NCBI GenBank assembly: GCA_013824115.1
Contig: PNNG01000012.1
Coordinates: 1-60,087, forward strand
Reading direction: 5' to 3'
DNA: 60,087 bases
Origin: Sphingobacteriaceae bacterium
GTDB taxonomy: Bacteria; Bacteroidota; Bacteroidia; UBA7662
The notes beneath the pieces are model-generated. The model was not told the DNA's origin. It made no database searches and saw only the letters and a program-made list of their open reading frames with translations. Position 1 is the first letter of the stretch. The number at the start of each line of letters is the position of its first letter. Below, in pieces: positions 18,225 through 26,628 of the stretch. The translations under genes and the position numbers were made by a program.

Positions 18225-18787
18225 TGGAGCAGCTCGTTGCCATCGACAAGGAATTGTTCTTTTGGGTGAACCGGGGCTTGGCACATCCCCTTTTGGATGT
18301 TTTTTTACCGCTGGCCCGCAATATGTTTTTTTGGGCGCCCTTGTACTTGTTTTTGATTGTCTTTTTTCCCCTGAATTTTGGCAAGCAAGGTTGGCTGATT
18401 GTTTTGGGAGTGGTACTCACCTTTGCCTGTACCGATTTTATCAGCAGTTCTATCATCAAGCCATGGGTAGGCCGATTGCGCCCCTGCAACGACGAAGAAG
18501 TGCGGCAATGGGTAAGGCTTTTGGTATCGTGTGGCGGAGGCAAAAGTTTCACCAGCTCCCATGCCGCCAATCATTTTGGAGTTGGTGTATTTGTGGGCTT
18601 GGCCTTGAAACCCTATTTTCGTTGGGCTTTGCCTTTGTTTGTGCTGTGGGCTGGAACCATCTCTTTGGCGCAAGTGTATGTTGGAGTACATTATCCACTC
18701 GACATTGTGGCTGGTGCCTTGCTTGGCAGCACCATGGCTGTGGGCATGTGGCAATTTTATCGTAAAAAATGGGAAGTACACAGTTAA
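18224..18787 (+). CDS. PAP2-family membrane phosphatase
   Basis: A 187-aa integral membrane phosphatase of the type-2 phosphatidic acid phosphatase family, which dephosphorylates lipid phosphates such as undecaprenyl pyrophosphate or phosphatidylglycerol phosphate. I start at the ATG in the TAATG junction (MEQLVAIDKELFFWVNRG), which gives the common N-terminus of this group. The three catalytic motifs are present: KPWVGRLRP, SSHAANHFG with the catalytic histidine, and VYVGVHYPLDIVAG. Five to six hydrophobic segments are visible. The substrate is not determinable. It overlaps the ZIP gene by 19 bp. Confidence 0.9.
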   Translation: MEQLVAIDKELFFWVNRGLAHPLLDVFLPLARNMFFWAPLYLFLIVFFPLNFGKQGWLIVLGVVLTFACTDFISSSIIKPWVGRLRPCNDEEVRQWVRLLVSCGGGKSFTSSHAANHFGVGVFVGLALKPYFRWALPLFVLWAGTISLAQVYVGVHYPLDIVAGALLGSTMAVGMWQFYRKKWEVHS

Positions 18788-19545
18788 GTTGGCTGGGCAT
18801 GGGTTTGCTCATTGCGAGTCCGGTTATTGGCGGCTTGTTGGTAATGGCCGTAAAACCGCCATTTGCGCGCTCGCTCAAGATGCTGCTCACCTTTTGTGGT
18901 GGATTTTTGTTTGCTACGGCTGTATTGCATTTGTTGCCTGAAGTATTTGCGACCCAACACCATTACGAGGGCTTGCTTATTTTGGTAGGCTTTTTCTTGC
19001 AAATGCTACTTGAAAAATTTTCGGAAGGTGTGGAGCACGGGCATTTACATTTGGAAGGACAAGCTGGACACGATCACGGGGCGCATGACCATTCTCACTT
19101 TCACAAGCATGGACTTTCATTCGGTTTGTTGCTCAGTTTATCGATCCATTCTTTGGTGGAGGGCATACCGCTGAATGGCAGTTTCAGTATCGATCAGCCC
19201 TTTTGGCAAAACCCCTTGTTGTTGGGGGTAATTATTCACAAATTCCCATCGGCATTCGCATTGATGACCGTTTTACAACAATCGGCCATCAGCAAGGGAA
19301 AGCGTTTGGGCATGCTTTTCTTTTTTGCAGCCATGACCCCCCTGGGTGTGTTATTGGGGCACTTTATTTTGGGAGCACAATCGGAAGTGAATAACGAAAC
19401 CTTCCATATTTTGCTTGCTTTGGCCACTGGTTCTTTCTTACAAATTGCCACCACCATTTTGTTTGAAAGCACGGTAAATCACCAATTTTCGGCCAAAGCT
19501 ATTCTACTGGCCTTTGCCGGTGCACTGCTGGCTTTTGTGCTTTGA
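18769..19545 (+). CDS. ZIP-family divalent metal transporter
   Basis: A 258-aa ZIP-family permease that moves zinc or related divalent metals into the cytoplasm. About seven to eight hydrophobic segments are seen. The long cytoplasmic loop near residues 88-118 is rich in histidine (HGHLHLEG, then HDHGAHDHSHFHKH), a metal-sensing hallmark. The core motif SIHSLVEGIPL and the following IIHKFPSAFAL carry the metal-binding histidines of the transmembrane path. It is the last gene of the overlapping four-gene run. A Fur-family regulator lies 7 kb away, but no operator is recognised here. Confidence 0.9.
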   Translation: MGSTQLSWLGMGLLIASPVIGGLLVMAVKPPFARSLKMLLTFCGGFLFATAVLHLLPEVFATQHHYEGLLILVGFFLQMLLEKFSEGVEHGHLHLEGQAGHDHGAHDHSHFHKHGLSFGLLLSLSIHSLVEGIPLNGSFSIDQPFWQNPLLLGVIIHKFPSAFALMTVLQQSAISKGKRLGMLFFFAAMTPLGVLLGHFILGAQSEVNNETFHILLALATGSFLQIATTILFESTVNHQFSAKAILLAFAGALLAFVL

Positions 19546-19593
19546 TTTGTTTTTTCACAGCTATTGATTAGTTTGCGGGGGTAAAAGCCCTGT

Positions 19594-20964
19594 ATGAAAA
19601 AGCTATACCTATTTACACTCATTTTGCTCTCTTTTGGAGCATCGGCTCAACCTCAAAATGCATTTCATTTCGATGGTGTTGACGATTATGTGCAGCAAGC
19701 GGCAGGTTCGGCCTCTTTGGTTGGCAAAAGTGCCTTTGCCATGGCGTGTTGGGTTTATCCGAGCAATGCCAATCCGGCTTTCCCGAATTTCGATGGGATT
19801 ATTGGCTATAGAAACGAAAGCAATGCCGACTTTTTCATTTTGCAACTCAGTGCTACCAATTTTGAAGCACGCTTGAGAAACAGTGCAGGAGCAGCCTTTA
19901 CCATCAATTCAGCCACTTGCCAGCTCAACCAATGGCAACACATTGCTTTGGTATATACTGGTTCGCAACTTCGGTTTTACCACAATGGCACTTTGTCGCA
20001 AAGCATTGCCGCCAGCGGCAGCATCAACAATGCTACTGTGCCATTCAACATAGGTCGGATTCCATTTCAAGCCACGCCTTTTTGGCTACTCGGACAAGTG
20101 GATGAAGTGGGCATTTGGGGTCGCGCTTTGTCGGACAGCGAGGTGAATTGCATTTACCGCCAAAAGATGGATACCAGCATGACCGGCTTGATGCACTATT
20201 TCCCTATGGACGAGGGCATTGCCGGCGGAAACAATTTCTCACAGCCCCATTTAACCGATACCAAAGGCGGACTCCACGGCCTGTTTTACGGCACAGCTTT
20301 GAACGGCACCACCAGCAATTACCTGGTAGGCACCCAGCAAATGGGACAATTCACCGATACTTTGTGCAAAGGCAGCAGTTACACCCTTTTCGGACAAACC
20401 TTTACCCAGCCGGGCACTTACCGGTTGAAGCGCAGTGGAGGCGATGGCTGCGATTCGAGCTTGTTTTTGACCCTGATTGGCGATACCATCAACACCAGTG
20501 TGAGCCAAAACCGGGAAATACTCACTGCCAACAATGCGGCGGCCAGCTCCTACCGTTGGCTCCATTGCAATATGGGTTATTCACCTATTACGGGAGCTAC
20601 TTCGCGCAGCTTTACGGCTACTGCCAACGGTAGCTATGCGGTTGAAATTATAGAAAACGGCTGTACCGACACCTCTGCTTGCTTTACGGTGGCTACAGTG
20701 TCGGCATCGGCCTTACAACTTGCACAAATCAAGCTCTATCCGAATCCAGGCAGCGATAGGATCATGGTAGCATTTCCTTCCCATTTACAGCAAGTAGGCG
20801 TTGAACTTTACAATGTTCAAGGCCAAAAAATCAATTTGAACGCTTTGCAAAGCAGCGATGGAAACTACACCTTTGATGTTTCGATACTTCCGGCGGGTGT
20901 TTACCAACTCAAACTCAGCCACCAGGGAGAAGTGCGTTTTTTAAGTTGGATAAAGCGGCCATGA
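19594..20964 (+). CDS. LamG-domain secreted protein with T9SS sorting domain
   Basis: A 456-aa exported protein. A signal peptide (MKKLYLFTLILLSFGASAQP) is followed by a LamG/concanavalin-like jelly-roll domain over about residues 20-210 (ALHFDGVDDYV-type opening AFHFDGVDDYVQQ; MACWVYPSN; WQHIALVYTGSQLRFYHNG; GQVDEVGIWGRALSDSEV). A Cys-containing Ig-like stretch follows. The last ~80 residues (IKLYPNPGSDRIMVAF, VELYNVQGQK, LPAGVYQLKL) form a T9SS type A sorting domain. LamG domains commonly bind glycans, so a cell-surface adhesive or carbohydrate-binding role is likely. Upstream, TTTG and TTAGTTTG with an 18-bp spacer form a possible promoter. Confidence 0.88.
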   Translation: MKKLYLFTLILLSFGASAQPQNAFHFDGVDDYVQQAAGSASLVGKSAFAMACWVYPSNANPAFPNFDGIIGYRNESNADFFILQLSATNFEARLRNSAGAAFTINSATCQLNQWQHIALVYTGSQLRFYHNGTLSQSIAASGSINNATVPFNIGRIPFQATPFWLLGQVDEVGIWGRALSDSEVNCIYRQKMDTSMTGLMHYFPMDEGIAGGNNFSQPHLTDTKGGLHGLFYGTALNGTTSNYLVGTQQMGQFTDTLCKGSSYTLFGQTFTQPGTYRLKRSGGDGCDSSLFLTLIGDTINTSVSQNREILTANNAAASSYRWLHCNMGYSPITGATSRSFTATANGSYAVEIIENGCTDTSACFTVATVSASALQLAQIKLYPNPGSDRIMVAFPSHLQQVGVELYNVQGQKINLNALQSSDGNYTFDVSILPAGVYQLKLSHQGEVRFLSWIKRP

Positions 20965-21050
20965 GTGTCATTTATCGAAAAAAACAGGGCATTCGTCCAT
21001 CTCTGAATACAACTCAACAATTAGTGTAGATTTTTGGAGTACCTGAAATC

Positions 21051-23990
21051 ATGACCCACGCCTCCTCAGCCCTCGAACCATTTGTAAATGCGCCGTTTGG
21101 ACAAGCGAGCCATCAATTTGTGCGCAATGAAATGAACGAGGTGGTTGGATTTAGATTTACAACCGTGAACGAAGCTTTGGCTCAGGTTTTGGGCTGTTCG
21201 GCCTCTTACTGGGTAGAAATGGGCAACGAGATGCTGCATCCTTACCGAAGTGAGCAGCTCAGTGGGCAGTGGTGGCAAGATTTGGCAGCACTTCCGGCCG
21301 GAAAGTCGGGTGGAAAAATTCACCAGCACGATGCTTTATACCAGACTTGGTACAGTGTGCATTTTTACAAAACCTCTGCCGACGAGTTCATAAGTATTTG
21401 GCATGCCGAACCCCATTACAGCCAAACCGATGCCGATAAAGTACCCGATACGCTGCCGCAGCTTTTGGCCAATAAGCTCGAGCGGCTGGAGCGTTTTGTA
21501 GACAGCAGTACCGACTCCATTCAAGTGAGCGACATCAGCGGTCAGATGGTGTATGTGAACAAAGAAGGGGCTTTGCGCTTGGGCATCTCACCCAAAGAAG
21601 TAGGACGTTTCAAAGTTTCAGATTTTGAGCCCATTTTCAAAAAACAAGGCGCGTGGGAACGGCATTTGGCCGATTTACGCATGGGCCCCATGCAGCTTAC
21701 CAGCGAAAATTTCCACCACGCATTGCAGCAAAACATACCGGTAGAGGTAAATGTAAGCATCGAACAAATCCATGGCCGGGAGTACGTGGTAGCCCTTTCA
21801 CGCAACATCAGTGAGCGATTGGCAGCACAGAAAGAGCTAGAGCGTCATGCCAGCATGCTCGAAATCCTTACCCATATTGCCAGCCAATATATCAATATGC
21901 CTCTCGAGAAGGTGCCCGAACACATACAAACCTCTCTGCAGGAATTAGGAGTGTTTGTTGGGGCAGATAGGGCGTATATCTTCGACTATGACTTTGAGTC
22001 GGGCGATTGCAGCAATACCTACGAATGGTGTGGCGAGGGCATCAGTCCAGAGATAGCCAATTTACAAGAAGTACCCCTCGATTTCATTCCACAATGGGTA
22101 GACCAGCACCAAAGGGGCGAACCTTTTGTGGTAGAGGAAGTGGAATGGTTACCCGAAGAGCTGCAAGGACTGCGTGAAATTCTGGAGCCTCAGGGCATTA
22201 TCAGCTTGATAACCGTGCCGATGATGGCCCCGGGAGGGCGACTTTTGGGCTTTTTGGGATTCGATTCAGTGCGTGAAAAGAAGATATACTCAGAGAAAGA
22301 GCGCCGCTTACTGGATGTGTATGCAGGCATGCTGGTAAACATCAGCATGAGAACCGAAACCGAAGCGCGCATGGGCGAGGCCATGGAAGAAGCCCGTGCG
22401 GCCAGCAAAGCCAAATCGGAGTTTTTGGCCAATATGAGCCACGAAATACGTACCCCTTTGAACGGAGTTATTGGCTTTGTTGATTTGCTGCGTTCGACTC
22501 CGCTTTCACCCAACCAAATAGAGTTTGTAGAAAACACCCACATTTCGGCGCGCACCCTGCTCGATTTGATCAACGATATCCTCGACTTTTCGAAAATAGA
22601 GGCCGGCAAATTGGAGCTCGATGTTCAACCTACTTCCTTACTCAGCTTGGCCGAACAAGCCATAGACATTGTAAAGTTTGAGAGTGCCCGAAAAGAATTG
22701 GAGCTACTCCTTGATTTCGATTTCGATTTGCCCCAAACCATTGAAACTGATGCCCTGCGTTTGAAGCAGGTGCTGGTAAACCTGCTGAGCAACGCCCTTA
22801 AATTTACCCAAATAGGGGAAGTTTTGCTGCGCATCAGCGGCCACTGTGAGCCCGATGCATGTTGTGTGCTTTTTGAAGTGCACGATACGGGTATTGGCAT
22901 TTCGCACGACCAACAAAACAAAATGTTCCATGCATTTTCGCAAGCCGACAGTTCTACTGCAAGACGTTTTGGTGGCACCGGGCTGGGTTTGGCCATCTCG
23001 AGCTTCTTGGTTCAAAAAATGGGTGGAAACATCAACATCAGTAGTACTGTTGGACATGGCTCGGTATTTAGTTTTGAATTACGCTTTAAAAACCCGGTTG
23101 AACATGTGGCATCGTGCTCGGTCAATGAGGTGCTTCACCATAAAACAGCCTGGTTAATACAAAGTCACATAGGTGCAGCCCAAATTACAAGCAATCAACT
23201 CGACAGACTGGGCCTTGCAACACAGCTTTTTTACGGTGAAAATTGGCTAGATAATGAGCTCAAGCAAGCCGCATCTACGCAAAAACCCGACGTATTGGTG
23301 ATTGACTACGATCTGGGTGCACGTTCGGGCCTTGAAATCATCAAAGAGCTACGTAGGTGGGGAGGAACGCCCTGGGAGAAGCTGCCCGTTATTTTGCTGC
23401 AGCCTTCCAATGCCGAGCTGAGCAACAACAAAGACTTTGTAGCGGCTGGGGTAGCATTTAAGTTGGCCAAGCCACTCAAGATCGGTGAGCTCGAAGATGC
23501 CTTATTGAGTGTATTCAACCACCGCATCAATAGCGATGCAGCAGCCAAAAACCAAGCCGAGCAGCCTGTTAAGCAAGTTTTACCATCGAATGTACGGCCG
23601 GCAATCATGCTGGTTGACGATGTGCCCATGAATTTAACCCTGGCTCGTTGGATGATTGAAAAGATGGTGCCAGGAGTACGCATACTCGAAGCACGTAGCG
23701 GAGAAGCAGCGCTGTACCTCTACCAGGAGGGGGTAAAAGTAGATATGATTTTTATGGATGTGCAAATGCCCGATATGGATGGATTAGAAACCACCAGGCG
23801 CATTCGCAAAAAAGAAAGCGACTTGGCTTCAGGCAGACATGTACCTATAGTTGCCCTCACAGCAGGTGCCTTGCAGGAGGAAAAAGACCGCTGTTTGGCA
23901 GCCGGAATGGACGATTTTCTCAGCAAACCCATTCATGTAAGTCAATTGGAAGAAATGATTCGCAAATATTTGCAAAAGCACGACGCCTAA
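21051..23990 (+). CDS. Hybrid sensor histidine kinase (PAS-PAS-GAF-HisKA-HATPase-REC-REC)
   Basis: A 979-aa soluble hybrid kinase without membrane segments. Order: a divergent PAS-like region (~1-130), a clearer PAS (~147-262), a GAF domain (~270-430), HisKA with the phosphorylated H464 in MSHEIRTPLNGVIG, and HATPase_c with N-box NLLSNALKFT and G-boxes DTGIGIS and GGTGLGLAI. A first receiver (~700-830) keeps D752 but has QS in place of the usual N-terminal acidic pair, so it looks degenerate. A second, intact receiver (~850-979) has VDD and D903 in FMDVQMPDMDG. It would sense cytoplasmic signals and need an Hpt for onward relay. The padR promoter begins right after its stop. Confidence 0.93.
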   Translation: MTHASSALEPFVNAPFGQASHQFVRNEMNEVVGFRFTTVNEALAQVLGCSASYWVEMGNEMLHPYRSEQLSGQWWQDLAALPAGKSGGKIHQHDALYQTWYSVHFYKTSADEFISIWHAEPHYSQTDADKVPDTLPQLLANKLERLERFVDSSTDSIQVSDISGQMVYVNKEGALRLGISPKEVGRFKVSDFEPIFKKQGAWERHLADLRMGPMQLTSENFHHALQQNIPVEVNVSIEQIHGREYVVALSRNISERLAAQKELERHASMLEILTHIASQYINMPLEKVPEHIQTSLQELGVFVGADRAYIFDYDFESGDCSNTYEWCGEGISPEIANLQEVPLDFIPQWVDQHQRGEPFVVEEVEWLPEELQGLREILEPQGIISLITVPMMAPGGRLLGFLGFDSVREKKIYSEKERRLLDVYAGMLVNISMRTETEARMGEAMEEARAASKAKSEFLANMSHEIRTPLNGVIGFVDLLRSTPLSPNQIEFVENTHISARTLLDLINDILDFSKIEAGKLELDVQPTSLLSLAEQAIDIVKFESARKELELLLDFDFDLPQTIETDALRLKQVLVNLLSNALKFTQIGEVLLRISGHCEPDACCVLFEVHDTGIGISHDQQNKMFHAFSQADSSTARRFGGTGLGLAISSFLVQKMGGNINISSTVGHGSVFSFELRFKNPVEHVASCSVNEVLHHKTAWLIQSHIGAAQITSNQLDRLGLATQLFYGENWLDNELKQAASTQKPDVLVIDYDLGARSGLEIIKELRRWGGTPWEKLPVILLQPSNAELSNNKDFVAAGVAFKLAKPLKIGELEDALLSVFNHRINSDAAAKNQAEQPVKQVLPSNVRPAIMLVDDVPMNLTLARWMIEKMVPGVRILEARSGEAALYLYQEGVKVDMIFMDVQMPDMDGLETTRRIRKKESDLASGRHVPIVALTAGALQEEKDRCLAAGMDDFLSKPIHVSQLEEMIRKYLQKHDA

Positions 23991-24021
23991 TTTGCTTAGG
24001 TATATAAGCTGCTTATATTTG
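23991..24021 (+). promoter_or_regulatory. padR promoter with overlapping palindromic operator
   Basis: A -33 TTTG (23991-23994), a 19-bp spacer and a -7 TATATTTG (24014-24021) match the Bacteroidota promoter consensus. A perfect palindrome ATATAAGC-T-GCTTATAT (24002-24018) covers the spacer and most of the -7 element, a position suited to autorepression by PadR. The ATG follows 4 nt after the -7, so the transcript is probably leaderless. Confidence 0.7.
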
Positions 24022-24025
24022 CGGC

Positions 24026-24376
24026 ATGAATACATCAGCTGGCAATCAATTGCTCAAGGGGCATCTACATACCTTGGTACTGCATTTATTGGCCGACAGA
24101 GGCCGCATGTATGGCTATGAAATTACCAAAGAAGTAAAAGAAAGGACCGCAGGACAGGTACAACTTACTGAAGGTGCACTGTATCCTGTTTTACACAAGC
24201 TCGAAAGTCAAGGGGTTTTGCTTACCGAAATTGAATGGGTGGATGGCCGAGCACGCAAGTACTACCGGTTGAATGAAGCTGGAGCAGCGTTGGCACAATC
24301 GACCCAAGCCCAGTTGATGCAGGAGCTGCAATCGGTGCTGCTTATTTTTAATCCGCCTCAAATGCAATGGACATGA
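24026..24376 (+). CDS. PadR-family transcriptional regulator
   Basis: A 116-aa winged-helix regulator of the PadR family. Diagnostic features are the N-terminal LKGHLHTLVLHLLADRGRM, the YGYEI-type motif MYGYEITKEVKERT, the wing/recognition stretch LTEGALYPVLHKLESQGVL and the conserved GRARKYYRLNEAG. The length suits the short PadR-s2 group. A perfect palindrome overlaps its own promoter, suggesting autoregulation. It overlaps by 10 bp a downstream membrane protein gene, the usual PadR arrangement in which the regulator controls a membrane protein next to it. The effector is unknown. Confidence 0.92.
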   Translation: MNTSAGNQLLKGHLHTLVLHLLADRGRMYGYEITKEVKERTAGQVQLTEGALYPVLHKLESQGVLLTEIEWVDGRARKYYRLNEAGAALAQSTQAQLMQELQSVLLIFNPPQMQWT

Positions 24377-25038
24377 AAAAGCAACTTACTACCGCAGAAG
24401 TAACGCAAGTTGACACCTGGATCAGGCAGAGAGGTTTTACCTTTGAAGATGTACGTCTTGAAATACTCGACCATGTAGTATGCTCCATGGAAGCGCTTAG
24501 GGAAGACCAGCCCCATTTGTCGCTTCAGCAAGCTTTTAACCAAGTTCATGCTTCTTTTGGTGTATTTGGATTTGCAACCATGGAAGAGACATTTGTAAAA
24601 TCCATCGAAAAACGCATCAGGGTACAATTGTGGCACCAATTAGTGAACCTCCTCAAACCATCAGGGGTGCTTTTTCTTCTTAGTTTGGTGGTGCTATTAA
24701 TTACTTTGAACCAATTGGCAGGCGCTTACCTGGTACTGACAGCACCTATCTTGGTGGCATCCTATTTTATGATCCGCCGCCTTTTGCTCTACAAAAAGCA
24801 AAAATCGCTTAGAAACCATTTGACATTCCGTACCGGCTTGTGGTGTACTTATTTTACCCTGCCTGCCTCTTTCTACTTGCTGGTATGGATGCCAAAAATG
24901 GAAGATATTGTTGGATTACAGCTGTGGAGCTTGGCACTGGCCAGCATTTTGATTCTGCTCGAATGGGCACAATGGCAGGTATTGCACGCCGAGCTTAACA
25001 AACACCGCCAACTGTACTCCAAAATTGGGCTGGCTTGA
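24367..25038 (+). CDS. PadR-linked membrane protein, unknown function
   Basis: A 223-aa protein. The first ~85 residues are soluble and helical (VDTWIRQRGFTFEDVRLEIL, ending in a FGVFGFATMEETF segment), resembling the small helical domains often found next to PadR regulators (HAAS-like; from memory). Four hydrophobic segments follow at about residues 97-115, 118-136, 159-177 and 187-204. The start may be the first ATG or the one two codons later; both overlap the padR end. No catalytic motif is seen. It likely senses or transmits an envelope signal with PadR. It ends tail-to-tail with the next gene with no base between stop codons. Confidence 0.72.
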   Translation: MDMKKQLTTAEVTQVDTWIRQRGFTFEDVRLEILDHVVCSMEALREDQPHLSLQQAFNQVHASFGVFGFATMEETFVKSIEKRIRVQLWHQLVNLLKPSGVLFLLSLVVLLITLNQLAGAYLVLTAPILVASYFMIRRLLLYKKQKSLRNHLTFRTGLWCTYFTLPASFYLLVWMPKMEDIVGLQLWSLALASILILLEWAQWQVLHAELNKHRQLYSKIGLA

Positions 25039-25884
25039 TTATTTGCCTTTGCCTTTGATCATCCCAAAAAAGGCTTTGAGCTGCTCGCGGGGGTACATAT
25101 TGGCAAAGAGGTTGAACTGACCTGCCTGCAAACGCTCTCCACCGTCAATGGTGACACATTCGCCGGTGATGTAGGCACTCATATCGCTCATGAGGAAGGT
25201 GGCTAACCAACCTAACTCTTCGTGTTGGCCGTAACGACCTGCGGGAATGCGTTTGAGGTATTTTTCTTCGATGCTTTTATCGGGCAACAAGCGGCTCCAA
25301 GCGCCTTCGGTAGGGAATGGTCCGGGTGCAATGGCATTCAAGCGGATGCCGTAAGTGGCCCACTCCATGGCCAAGGAGGTAGTCATGGCATACACCCCTG
25401 CTTTGGCACAGGCCGATGGCAATACAAAAGCAGAACCCGATTCGGTGTAGGTGGTTACAATATTTAGCACCACCCCACCCTGTTCTTTTTTGTCGATAAG
25501 GCGCTTACCAAAAGCGCGGGTACAATGAAAACTGCCCTTGAGCACAATGTCAATCACAGCATTAAAAGCGTTGTCGCTCAAATCTTCACTGGCTGCCAAA
25601 AAATTGCCGGCAGCATTATTCACCAAACCATTAACAGTGCCTATGCGTGCTTCAAGCGAAGAAAACATGGCTTCAACCGCCTGAGAATCGCGCACGTCGC
25701 ATACTTCATAAATGGCCTCGTGACCGATTTCGGCAACTGCCTGCTGCAATTTTTCCTCGCGGCGGCCACAAATGGCCACCCTTGCACCCAGGGTAGCAAA
25801 GGTTTTGGCCATGGCCAATCCGAGTCCGCTACCGCCACCTGTTACCAAAATATTCTTGCCAGCTAATGTATCGTTTGTGAACAT
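25039..25884 (-). CDS. SDR oxidoreductase, 2,4-dienoyl-CoA reductase (DECR)-like
   Basis: A 281-aa short-chain dehydrogenase. The NADP(H)-binding motif TGGGSGLG lies at about residues 16-23 and NNAAG near 88. The usual YxxxK site reads SACAK, without tyrosine, but this is how mitochondrial-type 2,4-dienoyl-CoA reductases look: the TTYTESGSAF segment supplies a tyrosine, and the following AKAGVYAMTTSLAMEWATYG and IAPGPFPTEGAWSRL blocks also match that family. It would reduce dienoyl-CoA intermediates in unsaturated fatty-acid beta-oxidation. It is monocistronic, with CAAATTTG as a possible -7 element 7 nt before the ATG. Confidence 0.85.
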   Translation of the reverse strand: MFTNDTLAGKNILVTGGGSGLGLAMAKTFATLGARVAICGRREEKLQQAVAEIGHEAIYEVCDVRDSQAVEAMFSSLEARIGTVNGLVNNAAGNFLAASEDLSDNAFNAVIDIVLKGSFHCTRAFGKRLIDKKEQGGVVLNIVTTYTESGSAFVLPSACAKAGVYAMTTSLAMEWATYGIRLNAIAPGPFPTEGAWSRLLPDKSIEEKYLKRIPAGRYGQHEELGWLATFLMSDMSAYITGECVTIDGGERLQAGQFNLFANMYPREQLKAFFGMIKGKGK

Positions 25885-26011
25885 GTTGTTTCAAATTTGA
25901 TGGTAATATACAGCAGTGCATTGCCAAGCACAAACTTGCACATACATTTCAGCAGCATATCAGTAAAATTATGCCGTCAATCCTTATTTTTGTGCCATCA
26001 AAGCATTGACC

Positions 26012-26212
26012 ATGAACTTCAAACTCGGCGTACTTTTCTCTTTGTTGACCCTGGCTTTCGCAGGCTACATCATTTTTGCTGGCATCATGATGCCCGATAC
26101 CTTGGGTTATACAGAAATGTTGATTTTCTGCGGCTTATTGGCAGGTGTCAGCTGGTTTGTGAGCATGGGTGCATTTGAAGACATCGACAACGAGCGGAAA
26201 GCTGCGAAGTGA
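26012..26212 (+). CDS. Small membrane protein upstream of the Fur-family gene
   Basis: A 66-aa protein starting at ATG (MNFKLGVLFSLLTLAFAGYI), with two hydrophobic helices (about residues 5-22 and 32-50) and a charged tail ENFERKAAK-like (EDIDNERKAAK). The stop overlaps the GTG start of the Fur-family gene (GTGA), which supports real translation. A -7-like TATTTTTG lies 19 nt upstream of the ATG. No family recognised; it could be a small membrane-bound partner of the regulator or simply a leader gene. Confidence 0.6.
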   Translation: MNFKLGVLFSLLTLAFAGYIIFAGIMMPDTLGYTEMLIFCGLLAGVSWFVSMGAFEDIDNERKAAK

Positions 26213-26628
26213 GTAAAAGGGCGCTTTCGCTGCTTAAATCGCACGAATTGCGTTTGACCGACGCCCGCATCGACGTGCTCGATTTTATCATCGACCACCC
26301 GCGGGCCATCTCACAACCCGAGCTAGAGCATGCCTTGGTACACAAATACGACCGGGTTACCCTCTACCGTACCCTCAATACTTTTACCGAAAAAGGCCTT
26401 TTGCACCAGGTAGCCGACAACAGTGGCAGTATGAAATACGCCCTTTGCAACGAGCAATGCAACGAGCATGAACATCACCACGAACACCTGCATTTCCATT
26501 GCATTCGCTGCCAAGAAACGGTATGCATCGACAGTGTGATGATTGCCCCTCCTGCCCTTCCGGCCGGCTTTCAGGCCAATGATTTCAATTTTGTAGCCAA
26601 TGGCATTTGCCAAAAATGCGCTCAGTAG
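26209..26628 (+). CDS. Fur-family transcriptional regulator
   Basis: A 139-aa metalloregulator with a GTG start that overlaps the preceding stop. The winged helix covers about residues 1-80 (LRLTDARIDVLDFIIDHPRAIS, then DRVTLYRTLNTFTEKGLL, the Fur recognition helix). The C-terminal dimerisation domain has a histidine-rich segment EHEHHHEHLHFHC and two CxxC motifs (CIRC and CQKC) forming the structural zinc site. Whether it acts as Fur, Zur or PerR cannot be decided. Its 3' end overlaps the convergent arsenite exporter gene by 7 bp, so antisense interference is possible. Confidence 0.9.
   Translation: MSKRALSLLKSHELRLTDARIDVLDFIIDHPRAISQPELEHALVHKYDRVTLYRTLNTFTEKGLLHQVADNSGSMKYALCNEQCNEHEHHHEHLHFHCIRCQETVCIDSVMIAPPALPAGFQANDFNFVANGICQKCAQ

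Noticed and set aside
25039..25884. Apparent loss of the catalytic tyrosine in the SDR YxxxK motif
   Set aside because: The SxCAK arrangement and a nearby TTY segment match the 2,4-dienoyl-CoA reductase branch, so this is normal for the family and not an inactive enzyme.
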